Below, one piece after another: positions 18,739 through 27,960 of a stretch of 64,000 nt of DNA (positions are counted from its first letter, which is position 1; each line of letters starts with the position of its first letter). A program made the translations under genes and the position numbers. This stretch comes from CADEED01 sp964444835 (GTDB taxonomy: Bacteria; Pseudomonadota; Gammaproteobacteria; Steroidobacterales; Steroidobacteraceae), in contig CAYUIT010000012.1 in the NCBI GenBank assembly GCA_964444835.1, forward strand, positions 14,112-78,111. The letters are read 5' to 3'. The notes beneath the pieces were generated by a model. That model had not been told where the DNA came from. It saw only the letters and a list, made by a program, of their open reading frames with translations, and ran no database searches.

Positions 18739-20000
18739 AACGCCTACTGATGCTCGCGTTCCACTTTCCGCCGATGCGCGGCAGTAGCGGCTCGCAACGC
18801 ACGCTGAACTTCTGTCGCTATCTGCCGGAGCACGGGTGGGAGACTCGCGTACTGACCGTCACGCCGAGTGCGCATCCCCAGATTAGCGACGATCAGCTGG
18901 CCGACATTCCTCCCGCAACGATCGTCCGCCGCAGCTTTGCTTTCGATGCCGCGCGGCATACCGCGATCGGCGGACGCTATCCCGGTATTCTCGCGCGCCC
19001 AGATCGTTGGGCGAGCTGGTATCTCTCGGGTGTCCCAGCGGCACTGAGCGAAGTCGCGACTTGGAAGCCTGACATAATCTGGTCGACGTTCCCGATTGCC
19101 ACGGCACATTCCATCGCCGGCACGGTGGTCGCTCGTCGTGGCATTCCGTGGGTCGCGGACTTCCGCGACGTTATGACAGAAGATGAATTCCCGAGCGATC
19201 CGCGCGTCCGGGCGCATTGGCGGCGCATCGAAGCGCGTGTCATGGAGCGTGCGCAGCGCATCGTCTTCACGACGCGCGGCGCGATCGAGATGTACTCGCA
19301 GCGCTATCCGCAGGTACCGCAGCACCACTGGATCCACATCGCTAACGGCTACGCCGAGGAAGACTTCGCCGCTGCCGAACGCGAACGCTCGGTTCGCTCT
19401 GATCGACGCCTCCAGCTTCTGCACAGCGGGCTGCTATATCCGAGCGAACGCGATCCCACACAGTTCTTCGCGGCGTTGGCGCTGCTGCGCCAGGACGGCG
19501 TGATCGGCCCTGATAACTTCGTCGTGACTTTACGGGCCACCGGCCAAGATGAGCATGTCGCGCGTTTGGCGCAGGCAGCCGGCGTTGCTGACCTGATCGA
19601 CATCGCGCCCCCGCTGCCCTATCGAGCCGCGCTCGCGGAGATGCTGGCGGCGGACGCGTTGCTGGTACTCCAGGCCGCTAACTGTAATCAGCAAATTCCA
19701 GCCAAAATCTACGAGTATTTGCGTAGTGGGCGCCCGATCGTCGCGTTGACGGACGTGGCCGGCGAAACCGGCCGCACCTTGGCAAGCGGTGGCCTAGACA
19801 GCATTGCGCCGCTCGACAACACGGAACGCATTCGCGAGTTACTCGCCCGCGTCGTGCCGCAAATCCGTGCCGGGACGCTGCAAGCTCCGGCACGCGAATT
19901 TGCGACGTCGTTCTCACGCAAGGCCCAGACCGGCCAATTCGCGGCGGTGCTCGATCAGGTGCTCGCAACCCGCGAGAATCCGAGAAGCGCGTCTCAGTAG
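18735..20000 (+). CDS. Glycosyltransferase (GT4-like), last gene of the EPS operon
   Basis: A 421-residue GT-B protein, starting at ATG 18735 with an ATGA overlap onto hydrolase 1. The N-terminal LMLAFHFPPMRGSSGSQRTL and VADFRDVMTEDEFP, and the C-terminal IPAKIYEYLRSGRPIVALTD, are typical of WbuB/EPS-type transferases. It probably adds a sugar to the lipid-linked repeat unit. After its stop comes the ~400-bp regulatory gap with the riboswitch, so it likely ends the EPS transcription unit. Confidence 0.85.
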   Translation: MKRLLMLAFHFPPMRGSSGSQRTLNFCRYLPEHGWETRVLTVTPSAHPQISDDQLADIPPATIVRRSFAFDAARHTAIGGRYPGILARPDRWASWYLSGVPAALSEVATWKPDIIWSTFPIATAHSIAGTVVARRGIPWVADFRDVMTEDEFPSDPRVRAHWRRIEARVMERAQRIVFTTRGAIEMYSQRYPQVPQHHWIHIANGYAEEDFAAAERERSVRSDRRLQLLHSGLLYPSERDPTQFFAALALLRQDGVIGPDNFVVTLRATGQDEHVARLAQAAGVADLIDIAPPLPYRAALAEMLAADALLVLQAANCNQQIPAKIYEYLRSGRPIVALTDVAGETGRTLASGGLDSIAPLDNTERIRELLARVVPQIRAGTLQAPAREFATSFSRKAQTGQFAAVLDQVLATRENPRSASQ

Positions 20001-20143
20001 TTAGCGTAAGTCACGGAATTTACGAGCCTCCTAACCGGCTTTCCCCGCTGTCGCGAGCCACCGACAGCAAGTGCGCGCTCAACAATGTCTGCCACCGCCG
20101 ACGGTTGTACGAGCACGAAATGCTCGCGCATACTCCCCCACGG

Positions 20144-20230
20144 TTTTAAGGGCAAACCCATCGAAAGGTGGGGACGCAAAGCCTCCGGTCTAAGGAATCT
20201 TTCTATGACAGCGGGGTTGCCGAACGAAAG
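20144..20230 (+). promoter_or_regulatory. Cyclic di-GMP-I (GEMM-I) riboswitch aptamer
   Basis: The RNA contains the conserved GEMM-I blocks in order: GGCAAACC (20151-20158), a GAAA tetraloop (20163-20166) on the P2 arm, GGACGCAAAGCCTCCGG (20172-20188) with the tetraloop receptor, a variable P3 arm, and AGCGGGGTTGCCGA (20210-20223) closing the structure. This matches the known c-di-GMP-I class closely in sequence and spacing. It lies ~170 bases before the first exoprotein gene and on the same strand, so it should tie surface-protein synthesis to c-di-GMP, the second messenger of biofilm formation. Exact ends are approximate. Confidence 0.9.
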
Positions 20231-20231
20231 A

Positions 20232-20250
20232 GTTGTTAGGTGCTAACAAC
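20232..20250 (+). promoter_or_regulatory. Hairpin just 3' of the c-di-GMP aptamer, possible expression platform
   Basis: GTTGTTAG (20232-20239) and CTAACAAC (20243-20250) form a perfect 8-bp stem with a 3-base loop directly downstream of the aptamer. No T-run follows, so it is not a simple intrinsic terminator. It could be an anti-terminator stem, an RNase-processing site or a Rho-related element. Bases 20251-20400 hold no other gene; only the ribosome-binding site AAGGAAG before ATG 20401 is recognisable. Confidence 0.45.
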
Positions 20251-20400
20251 TGTGCTGAACAGTCTTTCGTTGTGTGCGCTCCAACTTAGAGAGCCCCTCT
20301 GACCGCTGGCCTGCTGCGAGTTCGCAGAGATGAGACTGCGTCGTGGTACGACGTAATCTGCTCGCCTGCGGCAACCGGAAGTTTCAGAAGGAAGATGCTG

Positions 20401-22953
20401 ATGAACGTTGCAAATACTTGTCGCACCCTCTCGCACACGCTCGTGCTGCTCGCACTCGCTGCCGCCGCGCAAGCCGGTCCGCTCGAGGACTTGCAGCCCG
20501 GTCATTGGTATGAGGTGCCGAATTCGCGCATGTCGGCGGTCGATCCATGCCCTGGGCGCAATTGCGCTTACTCCGGCGCCGGCGGTCAATCCGCCGTCAT
20601 CAGCGATTGGAACGGCGGCGCATTCGCAACGCGTTACGGCACGAAGGGCGCGCTGATCACGTGGGGTGGCGGACACCGCGGCTACCTCGGCAACGAGATC
20701 TATGCCTTCGATTTGGGCACGCTGCGTTGGATCCGCGTCACCGAACCGGTGAACAATCCGAGCTGCAATCTCGCGGAAGCGGAGCTACAAAACGGCACGC
20801 CGTGCTCACCGCACAACTACGACTACATCGACTATCACCCGGGTACGAACTCCTTCATCAAGCTCGGCAGCGCGTCCGACCACAACGAAGGCGGCGGTGG
20901 TTCGCCGCGCGTGCACTTGTTCTCCTTCGACACGAATACGTGGCGGCGCGGTGCGCGCAAGCCCACCTTTTTGTCGGGCACAGGTGCGTCGTCGGCCTAC
21001 GATTCCACTCGCGACGTCTTCTGGTATTTGTCGGCGTACGACATTCCATTTGCGAAGTACGATCCGAACGCGAATGGTGGCGCTGGGCAGTGGACAGAGT
21101 ACGCGCGCTTTTGGATCGACATCGACGCCGTGGCGTCGATCGACACCGAGCGCGATCTGTATGTTGTGTTGGAAGGTCGCTCGGCGCAGCGCGTTTACGC
21201 GTTCGATCTCAAGAACCCCAACCAACCGCCGGTCACGCTGAACACCACGGGCGATCGCACGCCGGAATTGTCGAAAGCGAACGGCTTCGAATGGGATCCT
21301 GTTACGAAGCAATTCGTGTCATGGGTCGGCGGCACGCAGGTATACACGCTGCGCGCACCGGCTGGCGATTGGCGCACGGGCCAATGGGTGTGGACGCGCG
21401 TCAACGCCGCTGCGACTAACACCACCACGCCGACTCCGCCCGCAGGCGTCGGCACGTACAGCCGCTGGCGCTACGCTCCGGCCGTGAACGCGTTCGTGCT
21501 TTACAACGGCACGTCGGACAACGTGTTCTTCTACAAACTCTCGAACGGCACGGCAGTTTCGAACCCCGCGATCACGTTTTCCGCGAGCTCGACCTCGGTC
21601 GCGCAACAAGGCTCGACCGATCTGACGTGGACCGTCACCAACGCAAATGCTTGCTCGGCCACGGCGAGCCCCGCTAACACGAATTGGAGCGGTACTCGCG
21701 CGCTGAGCGGCACGCAAGCCATCACGGGACTAACAGCTTCTACGGCGTTCACGCTGAGCTGCACCAACGCGACTGGCGGCAGCGCCACGCGCACCGTGAA
21801 CGTAACCGTTGCCGCGGCGACCCCCGCCCCGACCGTCAACTTGACTGCAAGTCCTACGAGCGTCGCGCTGAACGGTTCCTCGACGCTTTCCTGGACGACG
21901 ACGAACGCTTCCTCGTGCACCGCGAGCGGTGGCATCGCCGGCTGGCCGGGCACGAAGTCCACCTCCGGTAGCCAAAGTGTTAGCCCGATCGGAGCCGCGA
22001 CAACGTTCACACTAGCGTGCACGGGCACGGGTGGCACGACGTCGCGCAACGTCAGCATCGCGATTGTTAGCCCGCCATCGGTGACTCTTTCTGCTAACCC
22101 CACGACCGTTGCATCTGGCGCACGCACCACGTTGACGTGGAGCTCGTCGGGCGCATCGACCTGCAGCGCATCCGGCGGCTGGTCGGGCGCCAAGACAACA
22201 TCGGGCACCGAGCAGTCAGCGGCGTTATCCGCGAACGCGACCTTCACGCTGGATTGCACGGGCACGGGCGGAACCACTCGCCAGTCCGTACCCGTAACCG
22301 TTTCGGCTGCGCCGCCGCCGCCGCCGCCAACGCCCGCTCCCACTGTCAGCCTGGCGGCGAATCCCTCGACAGTAGCGTCTGGAGCACGCACAACGCTCAG
22401 CTGGTCGTCGACCGATGCGACGAGCTGCTCCGCGAGCGGCGCGTGGACGGGCTCGAAGGCCCTCGCCGGTAACGAAGAGAGCGCTGCGCTCTCTGCGAAT
22501 GCATCCTTCACAATCACCTGCGCGGGCGCAGGCGGTACCACGAGCCGCACGGCGACGGTGTCGGTGAATGCGAACCCGCCGAGCAACACCACACCGCCGC
22601 CGACCGTGACGCTGTGGTCGAACCCGGAAATCGTACCGGCTGGCACGACGGCCACGCTCACGTGGAATGTCGCGAATGCCTCTTCTTGCTCGGCTGGCGA
22701 CGGTTGGACTGGCACCAAGCCGGTCACCGGCTCGGAGCCCATCGCGGTGAGCGCGAAGACGACATTCTCCCTCACGTGCACTGGTGCCGGCGGCACTGGT
22801 GGCGCTTCGATCACGGTGTCGATTGCTTCGACAACGGGCAACGGTGCTGAAGAGGATAGCGGCTCGGGTTCGTTGGACCCGCTCCTGCTGCTGATCTTGG
22901 GCTCGTTGTTAGCCGCCTTCCGTATTCGCCCTCGCAGCATCAAGCTGCACTGA
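20401..22953 (+). CDS. Secreted beta-propeller protein with five Ig-like repeats and a C-terminal anchor
   Basis: An 850-residue exoprotein. Residues ~1-25 are a signal peptide (TLVLLALAAAAQA). About 30-385 look like a kelch/galactose-oxidase-type propeller (repeated G-G-x-Y and W...Y blocks such as GALITWGGGHRGYLGNEIYA). From ~390 to ~810 run five Ig-like repeats of ~80 residues (starting near 390, 478, 560, 648, 734), each with the pattern TLTW...CSASG.W.G...L.C.G.GGT and a cysteine pair. The C-terminus is SGSGSLDPLLLLILG followed by RIRPR, a Gly/Ser motif, hydrophobic helix and basic tail like a GlyGly-CTERM anchor. I start at ATG 20401, better spaced from AAGGAAG than ATG 20395. It is under the c-di-GMP riboswitch. 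Confidence 0.8.
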   Translation: MNVANTCRTLSHTLVLLALAAAAQAGPLEDLQPGHWYEVPNSRMSAVDPCPGRNCAYSGAGGQSAVISDWNGGAFATRYGTKGALITWGGGHRGYLGNEIYAFDLGTLRWIRVTEPVNNPSCNLAEAELQNGTPCSPHNYDYIDYHPGTNSFIKLGSASDHNEGGGGSPRVHLFSFDTNTWRRGARKPTFLSGTGASSAYDSTRDVFWYLSAYDIPFAKYDPNANGGAGQWTEYARFWIDIDAVASIDTERDLYVVLEGRSAQRVYAFDLKNPNQPPVTLNTTGDRTPELSKANGFEWDPVTKQFVSWVGGTQVYTLRAPAGDWRTGQWVWTRVNAAATNTTTPTPPAGVGTYSRWRYAPAVNAFVLYNGTSDNVFFYKLSNGTAVSNPAITFSASSTSVAQQGSTDLTWTVTNANACSATASPANTNWSGTRALSGTQAITGLTASTAFTLSCTNATGGSATRTVNVTVAAATPAPTVNLTASPTSVALNGSSTLSWTTTNASSCTASGGIAGWPGTKSTSGSQSVSPIGAATTFTLACTGTGGTTSRNVSIAIVSPPSVTLSANPTTVASGARTTLTWSSSGASTCSASGGWSGAKTTSGTEQSAALSANATFTLDCTGTGGTTRQSVPVTVSAAPPPPPPTPAPTVSLAANPSTVASGARTTLSWSSTDATSCSASGAWTGSKALAGNEESAALSANASFTITCAGAGGTTSRTATVSVNANPPSNTTPPPTVTLWSNPEIVPAGTTATLTWNVANASSCSAGDGWTGTKPVTGSEPIAVSAKTTFSLTCTGAGGTGGASITVSIASTTGNGAEEDSGSGSLDPLLLLILGSLLAAFRIRPRSIKLH

Positions 22954-22960
22954 GTTCACC

Positions 22961-25900
22961 ATGAAGCCTGCTGTTTCCTTGGCGGCGCTGCTGTGCAGCG
23001 CCGCCGCTCTCCCCCTCTGCGCGCCATTTGCGTATGCCGCGACCATCCACCTGAATCCGGGCGGCAATTTCGAGACTGCGGTCGAGTCGTTAGCTCCAGG
23101 CGATACCTTGGTCGTGCACGCCGGCGACTACGTCACGACAGGTCGCATCAGCATCACGGTGCGCGGCACGGCTGCGCAACCGGTGGTCATCGAGGCGGCA
23201 GCAGGTGAGGCGCGCCCGCACATCAGACGCGCGGCAACCGCGGCAGCGCAAAACACCATCAACATCGAGGGCGCTACCTACCTCACGATTCGAGGTCTCG
23301 AGATCTCGAGCAATGGTGGCGACGGCATCAATATGAGCGGCAACCCTGCGTTCATCACGCTCGAGAATCTCGAGATCCATGACATCGACGTCGGCGTGAA
23401 TTTCCGCAGCAGCATGAACAACATCACTGTGCGCAACAATCACATCTATCGCACGGGTGCCGACGGCGGCACTGGCGAAGGCATGTACATCGGCTGCAAC
23501 GACGCGGCCTGCGTCGTGCGCGATTCACTGATCGAGCGCAATTGGATCCACGACACGCGTAACTCGACGCAAGGCGACGGCATTGAAGTAAAGCTGGGTT
23601 CCTACAATGTCATCGTGCGCGACAACGTGATTCACGATACGGGCTACCCCTGCGTGCTCGTGTACGGCACCAACGGGAATCCGGTCAACGTCGTTGAAGG
23701 CAATGCAATGTGGAATTGCGGCGACTCCGGCATCCAAGCTGCTGCTGACGCGATCATCCGTAACAATTTGATTCTCGAATCGCCGGGCTCGAACGGCTTC
23801 AACTCGCAGCCCCACCAAGCCGCCGTGCCGCAGAACTTGCAATTCGTGCACAACACCATCATCGGTGGTAGCCCATGCGTGCGGCTGTCGAGCTGGAACG
23901 GGCGCCCGGGTCTCGTGTTCGCTAACAACGCGATCTACTGCGACAGCGACAACTTCGTGATTGGCGGGCTCGCTGGTGTCACCGTCAGTGGCAATGTGAT
24001 CACACCGGCAACCAGCGCATTCCCATCCAGTGGCTACCGCGTCGGACAAGCGCGTGGTACCGACTTGTCGAACGTTGCAGCACGTAACGTTTATCCGACG
24101 GCTGCCTCGCGACTCATCGATGCCGGTGCCGCACAGTTTGCCGCAGCAGTGGACTTCAACGGTCGAAGCAGAACGGCAGCGCCGGAAGCCGGTGCCTATG
24201 AATGGGTTGGCAATGCGAATCCCGGCTGGACCGTCGCGCCGGGCTTCAAAGGTGCCGCCGCCGCAGTGCCGGCACCTGACGTCACGTTGGCTGCAAACCC
24301 GGCTTCCGTGACGAGCGGCAGCTCGACGACGCTGTCGTGGAGCAGCGCGAACGCGAGCGGCTGCACGGCGAGTGGCGGCATCGGTAGTTGGCCTGGTGCG
24401 AAAAGCACATCCGGGAGCATGAGCGTGGGACCGCTCAGCGCCACCACGACTTTCGGTCTGTCTTGCACGGGTAGCGGCGGAACGACCGATCGGTCGGTCG
24501 TCGTTGCTGTTAGCAGCGCCCCGCCGCCGGCTGCACCACAACTCACACTTTCCGCCAGTGCCAGCTCCGTCACCGTCGGTGGCAACGCTTCACTCACTTG
24601 GTCGAGCACCGATACGACGTCCTGCACGGCCAGCGGGAGCTGGACCGGCACGAAGGCCGTGAGCGGCAGCGAGACGGTCGGCCCCATCAACAGCAATGCC
24701 ACTTACTCGCTCGCCTGCACAGGCGCCGGAGGCAGCGTGAATCGATCTGTATCCATTACGGCCACCGCGGCACCGACGCCACCCGCGCCCACTAACAACC
24801 CAACGCCGCCGCCACCGCCAACGACGACCGACGATTCGAGCGGCTCTGGCAGCTTCGACCTGCTCGCGTTGTCGCTGCTCTTCACCCTCCTGGCATTCTG
24901 CAAGCGCAACCTGCTGCAAACCGCGCTGCTCGCAGTCGCGCGCTCCCGGGCGACGCCAGCGCTCGCTCTGCTGCTCGGAATCGTATCGGTAGGCGCCGCC
25001 CGCGCGGCCGACATCGTCACGATCGATGTCGTGAACACGTCCGCGACTGCGTTGACGGACGCGCCAGTCACTTTCGGTCATGTATTCGCTTCGGGCGACG
25101 TCACGGCGAGCACGGGCTTGCAGGCGCGGCTCGACGACGGTACGGCAGTGCCGCTGCAAGTCGATCGCAAGGCGACGCACGCCAACGGTTCGCTGCGCCA
25201 TGCGGTGTTGACGCTCCGCATTCCCACCATCGCCGCAAGCGCGACGCGGCGGGTCACGTTGGCCACGGGCACCACCGCTACCGGCACGGCGCCGAGCCTG
25301 AGTGAGTTGTTAGCGACGAACTTCGATGCACAGACGAGCATTTCGATCGGCGGCGTCACGTATAGCGCTTCAGCGCGCACTCTGTTGAACGCCGGGTCGG
25401 GCGTTACGACCTGGCTACAAGGTCCGCTCGCCTCAGAGTGGATCGTGCGCGGTCCGTTACGCCGCTCGGACGGCACGGCACACCCGCACCTCGCAGCGCA
25501 ATTTGAAGTCCGCGCTTACGCGGGCGCACAGCGGGCGCGCGTGGGTGTTGGCATCGAGAACATCTTCACACGCGTGGCGAGTCCGCAGCGCTACACCTAC
25601 GACCTCACCGTGACGGTTCCCGGTCGTGGCACGGTGTTGTCGCGAACGGCCGTGCCTCACTACCGGCAATCGCGTTGGCGCCGCCTCGTGTGGTGGGGCA
25701 CGGAGCCAACGCTCGACGTTCGACACGACAGCCGCTACATGATCAGCACGGGCGCGGTGCCCTCGTACGACATGAACTTGCAGATACCGTCTTCCGCGCT
25801 GACGGATATGGTCAACGACTTCAACGGCGCGTCCGGCCTGATGGATGTTGGCAACTTGAATCCAGACATGCCGGCGGGCGGTGGGCGGCCGGAGATTGCG

Positions 25901-27958
25901 CCGCTGCCGGGCTTTGCGGCGCGCTACGTGGTATCGCAAGACCTGCGTGCTAAGCGCGTGATGCTTGGCCACGGCGAGCAAGCGGGCACTTGGCCGATGC
26001 ACTATCGAGACGAGGCAACCGGCTTGCCCTTGTCGATCGATCAGTATCCGAGCGTCGAGATTCTGGGCTCGGGAATTTACGGCAACTTTGCGGCATGCGG
26101 TGGCAACTGCTCCGTACCGTTCACGCCGGAAACAGCGCATCACCCCTCGCTCGCATTTTTGCCGTACATCGTCACCGGCGACTACTACCACCTCGAAGAG
26201 CTGCAGTTCTGGGCTAACTGGGTGATGATTTTTGCGCCCGCGAGCCGACGCAACGGCAGCGAAGGTCTCGTCGTATGGGACCAAACTCGCGGCCAAGCGT
26301 GGGGACTGCGTACGCTCGGACAAGCGGTCTACGCGACGCCAGACAACCATCCGCTGAAGAGCTATTTCACCGGCAAACTGCAGAACAATCTGCGCTACTA
26401 CAACGCGAACTGGCTCAACTCGAATCCGCTCGGCTACATCACGCTCACGGGCCCCACGGAATGGCTGGGCTTGCGTCGTTGGATCGCCACTTGGATGGAC
26501 GATTTCGTTACGTGGTCGTTCGGTTATCTCGTTGAACTGGGATTCGAGGACGCGCGTGCAATGCGCGACTGGAAGGCGTTGTTCCCGACGGGTCGCATGA
26601 CGCATCCCGACATGTGCTGGATCATGGCCTCAACTTACTGGCCGACCATCATGGACAACGTGTACCTCGGTGGCAGCGGCAATGCGGTTCGCACCTGGGC
26701 GGACTATAAGCGCACGATCGTTTTGGGCTGGTCCAACGATGCGTTTCCCGCCGATGCGCGCGGCAATATGGCAGGCCGCGAGCAGGCACTGCTCAATGCG
26801 GCTTGCGACTCGCCAGAGATGCAGCAGATTCTCGGCCTGCCTCGCGGCTGGATGATGGGATACGGCGGCTCTCCGGATGGCTATCCGGCGAACCTACAAC
26901 CGGCGCTTGCGATCGCAGTCGATGCGGGAATCCCCAATGCTGCAGCAGGCTGGACCAAGTTCCGCACGGCCGCGAGCTATCCTGACTACAGCACCGATCC
27001 GCAATGGGCAGTCGTGCCGCGCGGTACACAGACGACTCCGCCCAACCCCGCTCCGACCGTGAATCTCGTCGCCACGCCGGCGAGCATTACGTCGGGGCAG
27101 TCGAGTTCGTTGAGTTGGACCACGCAGAATGCGACGAGCTGCACCGCATCGGGCGGCTGGAGTGGCACTCGGGCAACGAGTGGTTCGCAGGCGGTTGGTC
27201 CCCTAACCACTAACACGACCTATACGTTGTCGTGCACGGGTGCCGGCGGCACGGGCAGCGCGTCGGCTACCGTGACGGTCACGGCAGCTGCGCAGCCGCC
27301 GACACTGACGCTCACTGCCGCACCGACGACAGTCGCATCCGGGGCAACGTCAACGCTGACCTGGTCGACTAACAATGCGACTGCCTGCTCAGCTTCGGGC
27401 GCGTGGACCGGAGCGAAGGCAGTCAACGGTACCGAGGCCACAGCGGCACTCACCGCGAACGCCACTTATACGCTCAATTGCACGGGTGCCGGCGGCTCAG
27501 TCTCCCGGAGCGTCACGGTCACTGTCAGCGCCAATCCACCGCCGCCCAGCGCACCGACGGTCACGCTCACCGCAGCGCCCAGCAGCGTAACGAGCGGCTC
27601 GCGCGCGACGCTCTCCTGGACGAGCGAGAATGCAACATCCTGCACCGGCACAGGCGCTTGGAGTGGCTCGAAGGCGACTTCTGGATCCGAGCAAACGTCA
27701 GCGCTCACGGCCGACGCAAGCTACACATTGTCGTGCTCAGGCCCGGGTGGTAGCACGAGCCGCGCGATCACCGTAACGGTCACTGCCGCCCCACCGGCAC
27801 CGCAACCGAGTCCCGCCCCGCAACCGACTCCCGACCCGCCAGCTCCGGAGCGCGTAGAGGTGGGCGGTGCGATGCATGGCGTGCCGTTGGCCCTGTTGGC
27901 TCTCATTGCACTCGGACGCGTCGGCCGCTCTGGCCGACGCCGTCTCAGTGCGTCGTGA
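22961..27958 (+). CDS. Giant exoprotein: beta-helix unit and RIFT-like unit fused, each with Ig repeats and anchor
   Basis: One open frame of 1665 residues, 7 bp after the propeller gene. Part A: signal peptide ~1-26; right-handed beta-helix with PbH1-type repeats ~28-415 (LTIRGLEISSNGGDGI, NITVRNNHIYR), as in polysaccharide lyases and C5-epimerases; two Ig-like repeats ~440-605; then DSSGSGSFDLLALSLLF (625 on) with basic CKRN, an anchor-like signal. Part B: a second signal-peptide-like stretch (~665-683, ending GAARA before ADIV); a ~680-residue domain resembling RIFT-barrel/toroid polysaccharide-active proteins (weak call); three Ig-like repeats ~1366-1610; a Pro-rich linker; and GGAMHGVPLALLALIALG with an Arg-rich tail. 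No in-frame start codon with a ribosome-binding site is visible at the junction. Confidence 0.75.
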   Translation: MKPAVSLAALLCSAAALPLCAPFAYAATIHLNPGGNFETAVESLAPGDTLVVHAGDYVTTGRISITVRGTAAQPVVIEAAAGEARPHIRRAATAAAQNTINIEGATYLTIRGLEISSNGGDGINMSGNPAFITLENLEIHDIDVGVNFRSSMNNITVRNNHIYRTGADGGTGEGMYIGCNDAACVVRDSLIERNWIHDTRNSTQGDGIEVKLGSYNVIVRDNVIHDTGYPCVLVYGTNGNPVNVVEGNAMWNCGDSGIQAAADAIIRNNLILESPGSNGFNSQPHQAAVPQNLQFVHNTIIGGSPCVRLSSWNGRPGLVFANNAIYCDSDNFVIGGLAGVTVSGNVITPATSAFPSSGYRVGQARGTDLSNVAARNVYPTAASRLIDAGAAQFAAAVDFNGRSRTAAPEAGAYEWVGNANPGWTVAPGFKGAAAAVPAPDVTLAANPASVTSGSSTTLSWSSANASGCTASGGIGSWPGAKSTSGSMSVGPLSATTTFGLSCTGSGGTTDRSVVVAVSSAPPPAAPQLTLSASASSVTVGGNASLTWSSTDTTSCTASGSWTGTKAVSGSETVGPINSNATYSLACTGAGGSVNRSVSITATAAPTPPAPTNNPTPPPPPTTTDDSSGSGSFDLLALSLLFTLLAFCKRNLLQTALLAVARSRATPALALLLGIVSVGAARAADIVTIDVVNTSATALTDAPVTFGHVFASGDVTASTGLQARLDDGTAVPLQVDRKATHANGSLRHAVLTLRIPTIAASATRRVTLATGTTATGTAPSLSELLATNFDAQTSISIGGVTYSASARTLLNAGSGVTTWLQGPLASEWIVRGPLRRSDGTAHPHLAAQFEVRAYAGAQRARVGVGIENIFTRVASPQRYTYDLTVTVPGRGTVLSRTAVPHYRQSRWRRLVWWGTEPTLDVRHDSRYMISTGAVPSYDMNLQIPSSALTDMVNDFNGASGLMDVGNLNPDMPAGGGRPEIAPLPGFAARYVVSQDLRAKRVMLGHGEQAGTWPMHYRDEATGLPLSIDQYPSVEILGSGIYGNFAACGGNCSVPFTPETAHHPSLAFLPYIVTGDYYHLEELQFWANWVMIFAPASRRNGSEGLVVWDQTRGQAWGLRTLGQAVYATPDNHPLKSYFTGKLQNNLRYYNANWLNSNPLGYITLTGPTEWLGLRRWIATWMDDFVTWSFGYLVELGFEDARAMRDWKALFPTGRMTHPDMCWIMASTYWPTIMDNVYLGGSGNAVRTWADYKRTIVLGWSNDAFPADARGNMAGREQALLNAACDSPEMQQILGLPRGWMMGYGGSPDGYPANLQPALAIAVDAGIPNAAAGWTKFRTAASYPDYSTDPQWAVVPRGTQTTPPNPAPTVNLVATPASITSGQSSSLSWTTQNATSCTASGGWSGTRATSGSQAVGPLTTNTTYTLSCTGAGGTGSASATVTVTAAAQPPTLTLTAAPTTVASGATSTLTWSTNNATACSASGAWTGAKAVNGTEATAALTANATYTLNCTGAGGSVSRSVTVTVSANPPPPSAPTVTLTAAPSSVTSGSRATLSWTSENATSCTGTGAWSGSKATSGSEQTSALTADASYTLSCSGPGGSTSRAITVTVTAAPPAPQPSPAPQPTPDPPAPERVEVGGAMHGVPLALLALIALGRVGRSGRRRLSAS

Positions 27959-27960
27959 AG

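Noticed and set aside
21531..22943. A long minus-strand open frame of 470 codons opposite the Ig repeats of the first exoprotein
   Set aside because: It is antisense to a repeat-rich, stop-poor coding region and encodes a Val/Pro/Ala-rich text without any family features.
25457..26605. A 382-codon minus-strand frame opposite part B of the giant exoprotein
   Set aside because: Shadow of the + strand gene; His/Arg-rich composition, no recognisable motifs and no ribosome-binding site.
20401..27958. PEP-CTERM sorting signals on the exoproteins
   Set aside because: None of the three anchor-like ends has the PEP (Pro-Glu-Pro) motif. They fit a GlyGly-CTERM-like pattern better.
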